Below, piece after piece: positions 1-9,013 of a stretch of DNA of 49,598 bases (the stretch's first letter is position 1; every line of letters begins with the position of its first letter). The position numbers were made by a program, and so were the translations under genes. The notes beneath the pieces are model-generated. The model saw only the letters and a list, made by a program, of their open reading frames with translations, did not search any database and had not been told where the DNA came from. Source of the stretch: Bacteroidetes bacterium UBA1312 (GTDB lineage: Bacteria > Bacteroidota > Bacteroidia > Chitinophagales > Chitinophagaceae); assembly GCA_002307135.1 (NCBI GenBank), contig DBTQ01000019.1:1-49598 (forward strand), given 5' to 3'.

Positions 1-45
1 ACAAATCTGCTGATAAATAGGAGCAAATAAATATACCTAAAATAC

Positions 46-83
46 CCCAAACGGGGCGAGCTATATAGCTCGCCCCGTTTGGG
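46..83. terminator. 38-bp perfect palindrome, probable terminator
   Basis: A GC-rich 19-bp stem reads CCCAAACGGGGCGAGCTAT and is followed directly by its exact reverse complement. With one bulged C the pairing extends to 42-86. It stands out in an AT-rich region. The plus side lacks a T-run, while the minus side reads into TATTTTA, so it may act as a terminator in either direction for a gene left of the window. No gene is seen in bases 1-237. Confidence 0.55.
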
Positions 84-237
84 TATATGAAACGAAACCG
101 TTCCGATATAATTTAAGAATGATATTTATTGCTTAGGCATATTTCAGATGCTTATAAACACTAGATTAAAATAAAAATAGTAGTCTATTTGGTATTGTTA
201 TGGTAAATTGTAGCTTCTTTATTATAAAAGTCATTTT

Positions 238-1551
238 ATGCATTCTAATACTAATAAAGACGTTAGTATATTTTGGTTTCGAAGAGATTTACGTTTATCG
301 GATAATGCAGGGTTATACAATGCACTTAAAGATAATATTGACGTGCTACCCATATTTATTTTTGATACAAATATCCTTGACAAATTATCTGATGAGAAGG
401 ATAATAGAGTAAACTTTATTTATTGGGCTCTGGAAAAATTGCAAAGGGAATTGGAACAATTGGGTAGTTCTTTATTGGTATTAAAAGGTCAGCCAATAGA
501 TGTTTACAAGGAATTACTGTCAACTTATAATGTAAGCACAGTTTATACCAATCACGATTATGAACCTTATGCAATTACTCGGGATCAACAAATTGATGAT
601 TTCTTGCATCGGCATAATGTAACGTTTAAAACATTCAAGGATCAGGTTATTTTTGAACGTAAGGAAGTCTCAAAAGATGATGGGTTACCTTACACGGTTT
701 TTACTCCATACAGTCGAAAATGGAAAAGTAAGCTCAATGATTTTTACCTAAAATCATACCCGGTTGAACAATATTTTTCCAATTTTATTCAAAAAGAACC
801 ATTCCCCAAAATGAGTTTAGAAGACATCGGTTTTTTGCCTTCTGAAATGATTTTTAATTTACCAAATTTAGACGATCACGTTATAAGCCAATACGAACAT
901 ACGCGCAATTTTCCATCGGTACAAGGTACAAGTAGATTAAGTATTCATTTACGTTTTGGTACAATTAGCATTAGATATTTAGCGACAAAAGCCAATCGAT
1001 TAAGTGAAGTTTGGCTTAACGAGCTAATTTGGCGCGATTTTTATATGTGCATCTTATATCATTTCCCTCATGTAGTAAATGGGGCTTTTAAAAGGCAATA
1101 TGACCAAATAAAATGGCGAAATAATGAACAAGAATTTTATGCTTGGTGTAATGGACATACAGGATATGCAATAGTCGATGCAGGGATGAGAGAGTTGAAC
1201 TGTACTGGCTTTATGCATAATAGAGTGCGGATGATTGTTGCTAGTTTTTTAACCAAACATTTATTGATAGATTGGCGTTGGGGGGAGGCATATTTTGCGC
1301 AAAAATTATTAGATTTTGATTTGTCTGCAAATAATGGAGGTTGGCAGTGGGCTTCAGGTTCCGGTTGTGACGCGGCTCCTTATTTTAGGATATTTAATCC
1401 TTATGAGCAAACTAAAAAATTTGATCCGCAACTGGATTACATCCGGAAATGGGTTCCGGAGTTTGAAACGCTCAATTACCCGCAACCGATCATTGAACAT
1501 AAATTCGCTCGCGAAAGAGTATTAAAAGTATATAAAGAAGCATTGCAATAA
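238..1551 (+). CDS. phrB: Deoxyribodipyrimidine (CPD) photolyase, cryptochrome/photolyase family
   Basis: This 437-aa protein should repair UV-induced cyclobutane pyrimidine dimers in DNA using blue light and FAD. The N-terminal antenna domain opens with IFWFRRDLRLSDN. The FAD domain carries GTSRLSIHLRFGTIS, NELIWRDFYM, the HNRVRMIVASFLTKHL helix and the NNGGWQWASGSGCDAAPYFR signature, whose Asn is typical of CPD photolyases rather than animal cryptochromes. Length and domain order match class I photolyases. The ATG at 238 fits the conserved N-terminus. It lies 4 kb from the light-linked carotenoid cluster; CarH/LitR-type regulators often control photolyases, but I see only a poor operator match upstream (129-161). 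Confidence 0.93.
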   Translation: MHSNTNKDVSIFWFRRDLRLSDNAGLYNALKDNIDVLPIFIFDTNILDKLSDEKDNRVNFIYWALEKLQRELEQLGSSLLVLKGQPIDVYKELLSTYNVSTVYTNHDYEPYAITRDQQIDDFLHRHNVTFKTFKDQVIFERKEVSKDDGLPYTVFTPYSRKWKSKLNDFYLKSYPVEQYFSNFIQKEPFPKMSLEDIGFLPSEMIFNLPNLDDHVISQYEHTRNFPSVQGTSRLSIHLRFGTISIRYLATKANRLSEVWLNELIWRDFYMCILYHFPHVVNGAFKRQYDQIKWRNNEQEFYAWCNGHTGYAIVDAGMRELNCTGFMHNRVRMIVASFLTKHLLIDWRWGEAYFAQKLLDFDLSANNGGWQWASGSGCDAAPYFRIFNPYEQTKKFDPQLDYIRKWVPEFETLNYPQPIIEHKFARERVLKVYKEALQ

Positions 1552-1668
1552 AATGTGGAGGGATAGACTATACTGAATTCCAAAGTATTCATCTACTATG
1601 CTGCTCTGTATCCGAATAGAGCAAATATTGTACCTTCACTCTTGTTTTATTTCAACATCAAATACCCC

Positions 1669-2916
1669 ATGGCTACTACTATTACTTGCCCTAAATGTAA
1701 TGCTCAATTTGAGCCTACAGATGCCTTGCGCGACCAAGTGCAAAAAGAACTTCGTTTGCAAATGCAAAAATGGCAAGAACAAAAAAATACAGAGTTTGAG
1801 CAACGTGAGTTGTTATTAAAACAACAGCAACAACAACAGGAATTGGATTTTAAAGTGAAGTTGGAACAACAGAAAAATGAGCTAGCAGCACAAATTACCA
1901 AAGATCAGGAGCGAAAATTTTTGGAACAATTTGAAACTCAAATAAAGCATCTTAATCAAACAAACCAAGAAAGTGAACATAAATTGAAAGAGGCTCGCAG
2001 TAAAGAATTGGATTATCTTAAGCGTATGCAAGAGATAGAAACAAAGGAGCAGGAGATGGCCATCACTTTACAGAAACAATTATTGGAAGAGCGTTCTAAA
2101 ATGTCAGAATTGTTGCGTAAAGAGGAGGAGGAAAAAGGTAAGCTAAAAGAACAGGAGTATTTATTTAAAATGAAAGAGTTGGAAATGCAGTTGGAGCAAC
2201 AACGCAAGCTTGCAGACGAGATGCGTCGTAAAGCGGAACAGGGTTCAATGCAATTGCAAGGAGAAGTTCAAGAATTGATGCTTGAAGCGTTATTAAGAAA
2301 TGCATTTCCATTCGATATTATCGAAGAGGTAGGCAAAGGGGTGCGTGGTGCAGATTGTATACAGACGGTACGTGACAAATATGGTAAGGAATGTGGTAGA
2401 ATTATTTATGAGAGTAAGCGCACCAAAGATTTTAGCACAGATTGGGTAGATAAGCTCAAGGCAGATATGCGTTTTTTAGGAGCTGATATAGCTATAATTG
2501 TTACTCAGGCTATGCCTAAGAACATGGAAACTTTTGGACAAAGAGATGGGGTTTGGATATGTACCTATACTGATGCAATAGCAATGTCCACTATATTAAG
2601 AGAGCAAATAATAAAAGTTTTTTCGGCAATAAAAGGGAATGAAAATAGAGCGGATAAAATGGCTTTGTTGTACCAATATCTTACAAGCGGTGAGTTTACG
2701 GAACAGTGGAGTGCTATTAGAGAAGGTTTTTTTTCAATGCGGACTTCAATACAAAGAGAACGTGATGCAATGGAGAAATTGTGGAAAGCACGTGAAAAGC
2801 AGTTGGAAAAAATTATGCTTAATGCTGCGCATATCAAAGGCTCAATAGAAGGAATTGCAGGAGCTGATATTGATATTAATTTACTTGACACAGAAGGTCA
2901 ATTGTTGGTAGAATAA
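1669..2916 (+). CDS. DUF2130 domain-containing coiled-coil protein
   Basis: A 415-aa protein of the DUF2130 family, function unknown. It begins with a single zinc-ribbon-like knuckle (TCPKCNAQFEP), followed by about 180 residues of Q/E/K-rich coiled coil. The C-terminal globular domain contains GADCIQTVRDKYGKECGRIIYESKRT, here given in part as GADCIQTVRDKYG and IIYESKRT, which resembles a nuclease-like fold core. I chose the ATG at 1669 because the nine residues upstream of it are not family-like. There is no signal peptide, so it is cytoplasmic. It stands alone between photolyase and nitroreductase. Confidence 0.8.
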   Translation: MATTITCPKCNAQFEPTDALRDQVQKELRLQMQKWQEQKNTEFEQRELLLKQQQQQQELDFKVKLEQQKNELAAQITKDQERKFLEQFETQIKHLNQTNQESEHKLKEARSKELDYLKRMQEIETKEQEMAITLQKQLLEERSKMSELLRKEEEEKGKLKEQEYLFKMKELEMQLEQQRKLADEMRRKAEQGSMQLQGEVQELMLEALLRNAFPFDIIEEVGKGVRGADCIQTVRDKYGKECGRIIYESKRTKDFSTDWVDKLKADMRFLGADIAIIVTQAMPKNMETFGQRDGVWICTYTDAIAMSTILREQIIKVFSAIKGNENRADKMALLYQYLTSGEFTEQWSAIREGFFSMRTSIQRERDAMEKLWKAREKQLEKIMLNAAHIKGSIEGIAGADIDINLLDTEGQLLVE

Positions 2917-3014
2917 CATATCGTATGGGATATTTCAATATTGTGATGTAATGAAGTATATCCGTATTGTAAATCTTGATACCTTACTACTGTATCGATC
3001 GTAACCAATCTTAC

Positions 3015-3022
3015 TATCTTTG
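3015..3022 (+). promoter_or_regulatory. Bacteroidota -7 box for nitroreductase
   Basis: TATCTTTG matches TAnnTTTG. It lies 22 bases before the ATG at 3045 and inside the longer open frame, so transcription from it supports the downstream start. Confidence 0.5.
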
Positions 3023-3044
3023 TCATCTAAATAGCAAAAATAAA

Positions 3045-3674
3045 ATGAGCCTTCACGATGCTTTGGAGTGGCGCTATGCAGCCAAAAGAATGAATGGACA
3101 AAAAGTGCCATTGCATAAAATAAATGCAATACTTAGAGCGGCACAATATGCTCCTACGTCGATGGGCTTACAGCCTTTTACAATATTCGTTATTGAAAAT
3201 AAAGAGTTGCGGGAGCAAATTAAACCATTAGCATACAACCAACCTCAGGTTACTGAGTCTTCTCATTTGCTTGTCTTTGCAGCTTGGACTGACCTTACAG
3301 GTGTGCATGTTGATGAATATATTGATGAAATTGTAGCGACAAGAGGTGTTTCTGTAGAAAGCTTGGATGCTTTTAAAAAAGCTATGATGGGTTTTGTTAA
3401 TAATCAAACTGCTGAAGCTAAAATTCAATGGGCTGCTAATCAAACATATATTGCGTTTAGCTTTGCACTTGCGGAGGCAGCATTGCAGCAAGTTGATGCA
3501 ACACCGATGGAAGGATTTAATATTGCTGCTATTGATGATTTATTGCAGCTAAAAGAGAAAGGCCTAACAAGTGTAACTCTTTTACCTCTTGGTTATAGAG
3601 ATGAGGAAAATGATATGTTTGTGAAGATGAAAAAAGTGAGAAGAGCGAAAGAAAAATTATTTATTCACTTATAG
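3045..3674 (+). CDS. Nitroreductase family protein (NAD(P)H-dependent FMN oxidoreductase)
   Basis: A 209-aa flavoenzyme-like protein that should reduce nitro or quinone compounds with NAD(P)H. Family marks are the N-terminal ALEWRYAAKRMNGQKVP phosphate-binding Arg/Lys region, the APTSMGLQPF motif, and the late segment GLTSVTLLPLGYRDEENDMF that closes the FMN site. The open frame extends upstream to 2976, but the -7 box at 3015-3022 and the start of homology favour ATG 3045. The physiological substrate cannot be read from the sequence. Confidence 0.85.
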   Translation: MSLHDALEWRYAAKRMNGQKVPLHKINAILRAAQYAPTSMGLQPFTIFVIENKELREQIKPLAYNQPQVTESSHLLVFAAWTDLTGVHVDEYIDEIVATRGVSVESLDAFKKAMMGFVNNQTAEAKIQWAANQTYIAFSFALAEAALQQVDATPMEGFNIAAIDDLLQLKEKGLTSVTLLPLGYRDEENDMFVKMKKVRRAKEKLFIHL

Positions 3675-3748
3675 CAATGTCGCCAAGTTGCCTATCAATG
3701 CTTGGGTCTCATTTCTAATCTTTTTAGATCTCTACCTGTTTGTATTTT

Positions 3749-4222
3749 ATGTCGAATAAGAATATTGAAATTTATACAGATGGGAGTTGCCATACTCAAT
3801 TAAAACTAGGAGTTTGGACTGCTATTATTTTTGTGGCAAATAGGAAAATTGTTTTAGAAGGTATGGAATCGATTACAACCCATAATAGAATGGAATTAAG
3901 CGCAGTAATTAACGCGCTTGATTATTTAGACAAAGAAAATTTGTGGAGTGAGGAAGTGCATGTCTATTCTGACAGCCAATATGTAGTAGGGTTATTAGAT
4001 CGTGCCGAAAAACTGATTTTAGCGGATTTTGTAACACAAAAACGAAAGCAATTGAATAATGTTGATTTGATTAAAGAGTTATTTAGGTACACTAAGAACG
4101 GGCAAGTAAGGTTTTTTAAAATAAAGGCACATCAGAAGAAAACTGATGTGCCTAATTATAATATTGAAGTTGATCAGCAATGTCGCAAAATACTAAGAGC
4201 AGCGGTTCTGAAACTTACTTAG
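3749..4222 (+). CDS. rnhA: Ribonuclease HI family protein
   Basis: A 157-aa RNase H fold that should cleave the RNA strand of RNA-DNA hybrids. The catalytic acidic residues are visible: D11 in YTDGSC, E49 in HNRMELSA, D75 in YSDSQYV and a late Asp in NIEVDQQ, with a His in IKAHQKK. The C-terminal part departs from the usual GHxGxxxNExAD motif, so it is a divergent member. A TTG at 3740 gives a longer frame; ATG 3749 is preferred. The 3' end overlaps the convergent helicase gene by 8 bp (4215-4222). Confidence 0.82.
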   Translation: MSNKNIEIYTDGSCHTQLKLGVWTAIIFVANRKIVLEGMESITTHNRMELSAVINALDYLDKENLWSEEVHVYSDSQYVVGLLDRAEKLILADFVTQKRKQLNNVDLIKELFRYTKNGQVRFFKIKAHQKKTDVPNYNIEVDQQCRKILRAAVLKLT

Positions 4223-5543
4223 CAACATCTATTTTTACTTTCTTGTTTTTTATTTTCTCATTTTTGATCAGTTGTAATACTTGGCTAACCTTATTTTTTC
4301 GAATGGCAACAAACGAGAAAAAATCTTTTACTTCAATAAGGCCAATATCTTCCTTCTTGAGTTCGCCTTTATTGCCTAAAAAACCAACTATATCTATTTT
4401 ATTTACCTTGTCCTTCTTCCCTGCAGCAATAAAAAGTGTTGACCATTTGGGTTTTTCAGGAAGCGGTGAGCTTGCAGGAATATCTATTTGCTCTACAGTT
4501 TCATTAATATAAACAGGTAATTTCTCCTCTGCGGAAAGAATTAAGATTGCAGTGCCACTTGCATCCATTCTTGCTGTTCTGCCATTTCTATGAGTGAATA
4601 CATCTTCACTTAATGGTAAATGGTAATGAATAATATAACGGATATTCGGAATGTCCAAACCCCTAGCTGCAAGATCAGTAGTGACTAATATATCAGTACT
4701 GCCGTTCCTGAATTTACATAACGCACTGTCTCGTTGCTGTTGTTCCATTGCTCCGTGGTAAAATTCATTATATATACCTTTTTGAGTTAAATAATTACTT
4801 GTGCGTTCCACAGATTCACGATGGTTACAAAAAACAATAGTGCTACGACCTCCTAAATAACATATCAGATTGAATAACGTTTCTGTTTTGTCCTTCTCTG
4901 AAGAGAATATTGTTTTTACAGCCAAGCCGGTAGTTGGGTCATGCTCATTCGAAAGAAAGCTGAGTCGAATAGGGTCTTTAAGCGCGATGAAATCAGGTAT
5001 TTCGACAGCTTCTGTAGCTGAAGTCAATATTTTTTTATTTAAATTGGGTAGTGAATTAATTATAAAAGAAACTTCTTCTCGAAAGCCCAATTCTAGCGAT
5101 TTGTCAAACTCATCTAATACTAGAGTAGTAATTGAATTTAGTGTAATGTTTCCTCTGCGAATATGATCACAAAGCCTACCTGGAGTGCCAATAATAAGTG
5201 CCGGAGGTTGGATCAAATTGTTTTCTTCTGTTTCTCTTAAATGACCACCATAGCAGCAACTTACTTTATAGTTTGTTCCTAATGACTTAAATACTTTTTC
5301 AATTTGTAGTGCTAATTCTCGCGATGGAACAATAATCATCGCTTGGGTTTCTTTATGCTCTACATTTAATAACTCTAAAACAGGCAATAAAAAAGCTAGT
5401 GTTTTACCTGAGCCTGTAGCAGATAGTAGTATTACATCTTCATGTTTTTCGTTTGCTTCAATTGATGCTAATTGCATTTCATTTAGCCTGTCAATATTAA
5501 AATTATTGAGTATTTGATCTAGATTGTAGTTTTTTTGTTGCAT
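4215..5543 (-). CDS. dbpA: DEAD-box ATP-dependent RNA helicase, DbpA type
   Basis: A 442-aa RNA helicase. Core motifs in order: SATGSGKT (Walker A), PSRELALQ (Ia), GTPGRL (Ib), LDEFD (motif II, DEFD rather than DEAD), TSAT (III), TTDLAARGLD (V) and HRNGRTAR (VI). The last 75 residues, from about KWSTLFIAAG to KKVKIDVAK, resemble the DbpA RNA-binding domain that recognises 23S rRNA, which suggests a role in large-subunit assembly. The frame is open to 5630, but ATG 5543 begins the family N-terminus. Just upstream on the minus strand is TACTTTCG, a near-match to the -7 box. Confidence 0.9.
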   Translation of the reverse strand: MQQKNYNLDQILNNFNIDRLNEMQLASIEANEKHEDVILLSATGSGKTLAFLLPVLELLNVEHKETQAMIIVPSRELALQIEKVFKSLGTNYKVSCCYGGHLRETEENNLIQPPALIIGTPGRLCDHIRRGNITLNSITTLVLDEFDKSLELGFREEVSFIINSLPNLNKKILTSATEAVEIPDFIALKDPIRLSFLSNEHDPTTGLAVKTIFSSEKDKTETLFNLICYLGGRSTIVFCNHRESVERTSNYLTQKGIYNEFYHGAMEQQQRDSALCKFRNGSTDILVTTDLAARGLDIPNIRYIIHYHLPLSEDVFTHRNGRTARMDASGTAILILSAEEKLPVYINETVEQIDIPASSPLPEKPKWSTLFIAAGKKDKVNKIDIVGFLGNKGELKKEDIGLIEVKDFFSFVAIRKNKVSQVLQLIKNEKIKNKKVKIDVAK

Positions 5544-5683
5544 TACTGCGAAAGTACAAAACTTTGTGCAAGCAATTTTGAAACAACATATTATATAGCA
5601 CAAGCTTATGATTTGTTTGTCGCACTTCAAAATTAATCGACATTAGATTTAATGAGCGACGCTAACTGCGTACTGATCAATTA

Positions 5684-5715
5684 TTGTTTAATATTGTGCC
5701 AATAATTATAAACAA
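5684..5715. promoter_or_regulatory. Candidate operator of the carH-like gene (spaced inverted repeat)
   Basis: TTGTTTA (5684-5690) and its exact inverse TAAACAA (5709-5715) are 18 bases apart; one more base on each side also pairs. The right arm stops one base before the ATG at 5717. A weak -7-like box (TAATATTG, 5689-5696) starts within the left arm. The same arms with the same spacing precede crtI, so autoregulation is likely. Confidence 0.6.
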
Positions 5716-5716
5716 T

Positions 5717-6595
5717 ATGGAATTCTATCAGATTAACGATTTAGAAAAGTTGACAGGAATCAAAGCCCATACTATTCGCATTTGGGAAAAGAGGTTTAAC
5801 CTAATTGAACCATATCGCACACAGACTAATATTCGATACTACGACAATCAGCAGGTCAAAAAATTGCTCAATATTGTAACTCTTTTGGATTGTGGATATA
5901 AAATTTCTAAGATAGCTGTATTGCCCAATAGCGAATTGGTTGCATTGATAAAAGGGGTACAAGCAGATGTCCCTTCAAATGCGATTATTACGTCTTTCAT
6001 TAATGATATGATACAAACAATGCTGGTATTCGATGAATCCCTTTTCGATAAAATATTTTCAGCAGCAGTTAATCGCTTAGGTATGTATCAAGCCATGTTA
6101 CAAGTGTTTTATCCATTTTTACACAAGACGGGAATGTTTTGGACTGTAGATGAAACAATGCCCGTTCAAGAGCATTTTGCATCCAATATAATAAAACGGA
6201 AATTAATGTCGGCAATTGATGCATTATCGCCTGCTACTAAGTTTGATAAGAAGTTTTTACTTTTTTTACCTAACGATGAGTGGCATGAAATAGCGCTATT
6301 ATTTTCCGATTATTTAGTGCGTTCTAATGGTTACACTTCGATTTATTTGGGACAAAATGTGCCAACTAATGACATGGAATATGTAATAAAGACAATAAAA
6401 CCTACCCATTTGTTAAGCTTTTTTATTTCAACAAATAATCAATTAAATCCGAAACTAATTTTGTCCCAACTTTTAAAAGCGCATAAAAAAATGATTTGTC
6501 TAGTTAGTGGCAGTCAAAATCATTTAAAAAATTTGGGGCATCATAAATCGATTTTTATACTTAACGAGCCAGGGGATATACTTAAATTTTTTTAA
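5717..6595 (+). CDS. carH: MerR-family transcriptional regulator with B12-binding domain, CarH/LitR-like photoreceptor
   Basis: A 292-aa regulator placed directly upstream of the carotenoid operon. Residues 1-70 are a MerR winged helix (LTGIKAHTIRIWEKRF, then RYYDNQQVKKL). The middle four-helix bundle carries W142-x9-E152-H153, the arrangement that caps adenosylcobalamin in CarH photoreceptors. The C-terminal Rossmann-like domain has EWHEIALLF with the candidate cobalt-ligand H190; the usual ExHxxG ends in Ala here. In known CarH proteins the dark AdoCbl-bound tetramer represses carotenoid genes and light breaks it. The frame extends to a TTG at 5684, but ATG 5717 fits the domain and lies just after the operator-like repeat. 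Confidence 0.85.
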   Translation: MEFYQINDLEKLTGIKAHTIRIWEKRFNLIEPYRTQTNIRYYDNQQVKKLLNIVTLLDCGYKISKIAVLPNSELVALIKGVQADVPSNAIITSFINDMIQTMLVFDESLFDKIFSAAVNRLGMYQAMLQVFYPFLHKTGMFWTVDETMPVQEHFASNIIKRKLMSAIDALSPATKFDKKFLLFLPNDEWHEIALLFSDYLVRSNGYTSIYLGQNVPTNDMEYVIKTIKPTHLLSFFISTNNQLNPKLILSQLLKAHKKMICLVSGSQNHLKNLGHHKSIFILNEPGDILKFF

Positions 6596-6598
6596 AAA

Positions 6599-6630
6599 TT
6601 TGGTGGCCTTAGTTTTGTTTAATATATTTG
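6599..6630 (+). promoter_or_regulatory. Promoter of the crt operon (-33 TTTG, -7 TATATTTG)
   Basis: TTTG at 6599-6602 and TATATTTG at 6623-6630 are separated by 20 bases, the same layout as in front of rpoD in this window. Transcription would start near 6637, giving a very short leader before the GTG at 6649. Confidence 0.65.
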
Positions 6631-6648
6631 GTAAAATGTTAAACAAAA
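6613..6648. promoter_or_regulatory. Candidate operator of the crt operon
   Basis: TTTTGTTTAA (6613-6622) and its perfect inverse TTAAACAAAA (6639-6648) flank the -7 box. The core TTGTTTA-N18-TAAACAA has exactly the spacing found before the carH-like gene. The left arm fills the space between -33 and -7, the right arm covers the start of the transcript, and the GTG start codon follows immediately. This is a repressor-type layout. Confidence 0.65.
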
Positions 6649-8142
6649 GTGTCGAATGTTGCAATTATAGGTAGTGGTTTCTCCGGTTTGGCTGCCGCGT
6701 GTTTTTTATCCCAAGAAGGTCATGATACGTCAATATTTGAAAAAAATACTACAGTAGGTGGTAGAGCAAGACAATATGCAGACTGCGGTTTTACATTTGA
6801 TATGGGACCCAGCTGGTATTGGATGCCTGATGTGTTTGAAGATTTCTTTGCTCATTTTGGCAAAAAAACCTCTGATTATTATGACCTTGTTCAACTGGAC
6901 CCAGGGTTTCAAATTATTTTCGGTAAGAATGATGTTTTAACCGTCCCTGCAAATGAAATTGAGTTGTATGATGTATTTGAAAAAATAGAAAACGGGAGTT
7001 CAATTCAATTAAAACAATTTTTGAAAGAAGCAGCATTCAAATATGATATTGGAATGAGGCAATTAGTATATAAGCCGGCGTTTTCTTGGTTTGAATATGC
7101 GCGATGGGATGTAGTGAAAGGAGTCGCTGATGCTAATATTTTTTCCTCAGTAAGGTCATATGTACGCCGCTATTTTAAAGACAAGCGTCTGATTTCATTA
7201 ATGGAATTTCCAGTCCTTTTTTTAGGCGCAATGCCTAATCAAATTCCTGCTCTCTATACAATGATGAATCATGCTGCATTGTCTCTGGGCACTTGGTATC
7301 CTATGGGCGGTATGTATAAAATTATTGATGCCATGAATGATTTAGCACTTTCGCTTGGAGTCTCAATTTATACAGATGCAACCGTTGATAAAATAGATGT
7401 TTTAGGAAGTCGTGCGACTTCATTGCAGACTAGCATTGGTACAATAAAAACGGACGCAATTATTGCTTCTGCAGACTATCATCATGTAGAGGAGCATCTT
7501 CTAGAGCAACAATATAGGAATTATAATGAGCAATATTGGGCTAAAAAAACATTCGCTCCTTCGTGTTTGATTTTTTATGTTGGTGTAAAAAAAAGAATTA
7601 AAAATCTCTTGCATCATAATCTTTTTTTTGATGCCGATTTTGATCAGCATGCTAAAGATATTTATGAAAAACCGACATGGTCTGAACGGCCTTTATTTTA
7701 TGTATGCTGCCCTTCCAAAACGGATAATTCCGTAGCACCTGAAGGGATGGAAAATCTATTCATACTTGTGCCAATTGCTTCAGGTTTAGAGGACACTCAA
7801 TACATTAGAGAAAGTTATTTTGACGGACTCATAAAACGAATTGAAGAGCAATCTGGAGCATTGTTTTCTGAAGATATTATTTATAAGAAAAGTTATTGCG
7901 TAAGTGATTTTGTGACCGACTATAACGCTTATAAAGGCAATGCTTATGGTCTTGCGAATACGTTAATGCAGACCGCAAAGTTCAAGCCGTCACTTCGGAA
8001 TTCGAAAGTTAAAAACCTTTATTATACAGGACAATTAACGGTTCCAGGTCCAGGAGTACCTCCGTCATTGATCTCAGGGCAAATTGCAGCTAAAGAATTA
8101 ATTAAGTATTTCAAAACGAAAACTCATGAAACATTTATTTGA
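6649..8142 (+). CDS. crtI: Phytoene desaturase (carotenoid desaturase)
   Basis: A 497-aa FAD enzyme that should convert phytoene to lycopene by successive desaturations. It opens with a dinucleotide-binding fold (GSGFSGLAAACFLS), then GGRARQ and DMGPSWYWMP. The CrtI C-terminal signature YYTGQLTVPGPGVPPSLISG completes FAD binding. The start is GTG 6649, directly abutting the operator-like repeat; no upstream ATG is available in this frame. The 3' end overlaps crtB by 17 bp, which indicates translational coupling. Confidence 0.94.
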   Translation: MSNVAIIGSGFSGLAAACFLSQEGHDTSIFEKNTTVGGRARQYADCGFTFDMGPSWYWMPDVFEDFFAHFGKKTSDYYDLVQLDPGFQIIFGKNDVLTVPANEIELYDVFEKIENGSSIQLKQFLKEAAFKYDIGMRQLVYKPAFSWFEYARWDVVKGVADANIFSSVRSYVRRYFKDKRLISLMEFPVLFLGAMPNQIPALYTMMNHAALSLGTWYPMGGMYKIIDAMNDLALSLGVSIYTDATVDKIDVLGSRATSLQTSIGTIKTDAIIASADYHHVEEHLLEQQYRNYNEQYWAKKTFAPSCLIFYVGVKKRIKNLLHHNLFFDADFDQHAKDIYEKPTWSERPLFYVCCPSKTDNSVAPEGMENLFILVPIASGLEDTQYIRESYFDGLIKRIEEQSGALFSEDIIYKKSYCVSDFVTDYNAYKGNAYGLANTLMQTAKFKPSLRNSKVKNLYYTGQLTVPGPGVPPSLISGQIAAKELIKYFKTKTHETFI

Positions 8143-8962
8143 TAGGGTTTCTTTCGAATCGAGTAAAATGGTAACGAAAACTTATAGCACAAGTTTTTCG
8201 TTGGGCATTAATTGTTTGAATACTCGCTTTCATAATGCTATTTATGCTATCTACGGATTTGTGCGATTGGCTGATGAAATAGTAGATTCCTTTCATGATT
8301 TTGAAAAACCCAAATTACTACAGGAATTTAAGATCGAAATGTATCAAGCAATTGCCAGAAAGATTAGTTTAAATCCGATTCTTAATAGTTTTCAACATGT
8401 CGTACACGATTTCAATATTGAAATTGAGTTGATTGATACTTTTATGAAAAGTATGGAAATGGATTTGCACAAAGAAGCTCATTCGCAACAATCATACAAT
8501 GAATATATTTTGGGTTCGGCTGAAGTTGTTGGATTAATGTGTTTGCGGGTTTTTACAGAACGCAATGAAGACATGTATCAAGCACTTAAACCGACAGCAA
8601 TGAGTTTAGGGGCTGCATTTCAGAAGGTTAATTTTTTGCGAGATTTGAATAACGATTACAAAATATTGGGTAGGGTTTATTTTCCTCAAATTAATCTGGA
8701 TCAATTTTCAGATAAAGAAAAGTCAGCCATCGAATTGAATATTGAGCATGATTTTGACGCAGCATTATCGGGGATTAAACAATTGCCTAGAAGCTCTCGT
8801 TTTGGAGTATATGTTGCTTTTGTTTATTATAAAGCGCTTTTTAATAAAATTGAATCGACTTCATCTTACAATATTTTATCAAAGCGAATTCGGATACCTA
8901 ATTATCGAAAGATAAGCTTGTTAGCAGGCTCCTATTTCAAGCATAGCCTACGACTAATATAG
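8126..8962 (+). CDS. crtB: Phytoene synthase
   Basis: A 278-aa squalene/phytoene synthase that should condense two GGPP molecules to phytoene. The two Asp-rich motifs that bind diphosphate through Mg2+ are visible: RLADEIVDSF (D50-D54) and LRDLNNDYKILGRVYFP near residue 175. TYSTSFSLGI is the usual N-terminal active-site segment. The gene starts within the end of crtI. The next gene, idi, follows after about 50 bp. Confidence 0.94.
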   Translation: MKHLFDRVSFESSKMVTKTYSTSFSLGINCLNTRFHNAIYAIYGFVRLADEIVDSFHDFEKPKLLQEFKIEMYQAIARKISLNPILNSFQHVVHDFNIEIELIDTFMKSMEMDLHKEAHSQQSYNEYILGSAEVVGLMCLRVFTERNEDMYQALKPTAMSLGAAFQKVNFLRDLNNDYKILGRVYFPQINLDQFSDKEKSAIELNIEHDFDAALSGIKQLPRSSRFGVYVAFVYYKALFNKIESTSSYNILSKRIRIPNYRKISLLAGSYFKHSLRLI

Positions 8963-9013
8963 ATTGTAAAATAATGTAATTTTAGATAGTGGTAATAAAT
9001 CGAAACATTGGAA

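Noticed and set aside
129..161. TTGCTTA-N19-TAAACAC upstream of the photolyase as a third CarH operator
   Set aside because: One mismatch in each arm and spacing 19 instead of 18; too weak to claim in AT-rich sequence.
4180..4512. 110-aa plus-strand ORF over the end of the helicase
   Set aside because: Antisense shadow of the helicase C-terminus with hydrophobic low-complexity translation.
5630..5717. Divergent control of the helicase gene by the CarH operator
   Set aside because: The helicase start is at 5543, its own -7-like box lies near 5550, and the repeat is over 130 bp away.
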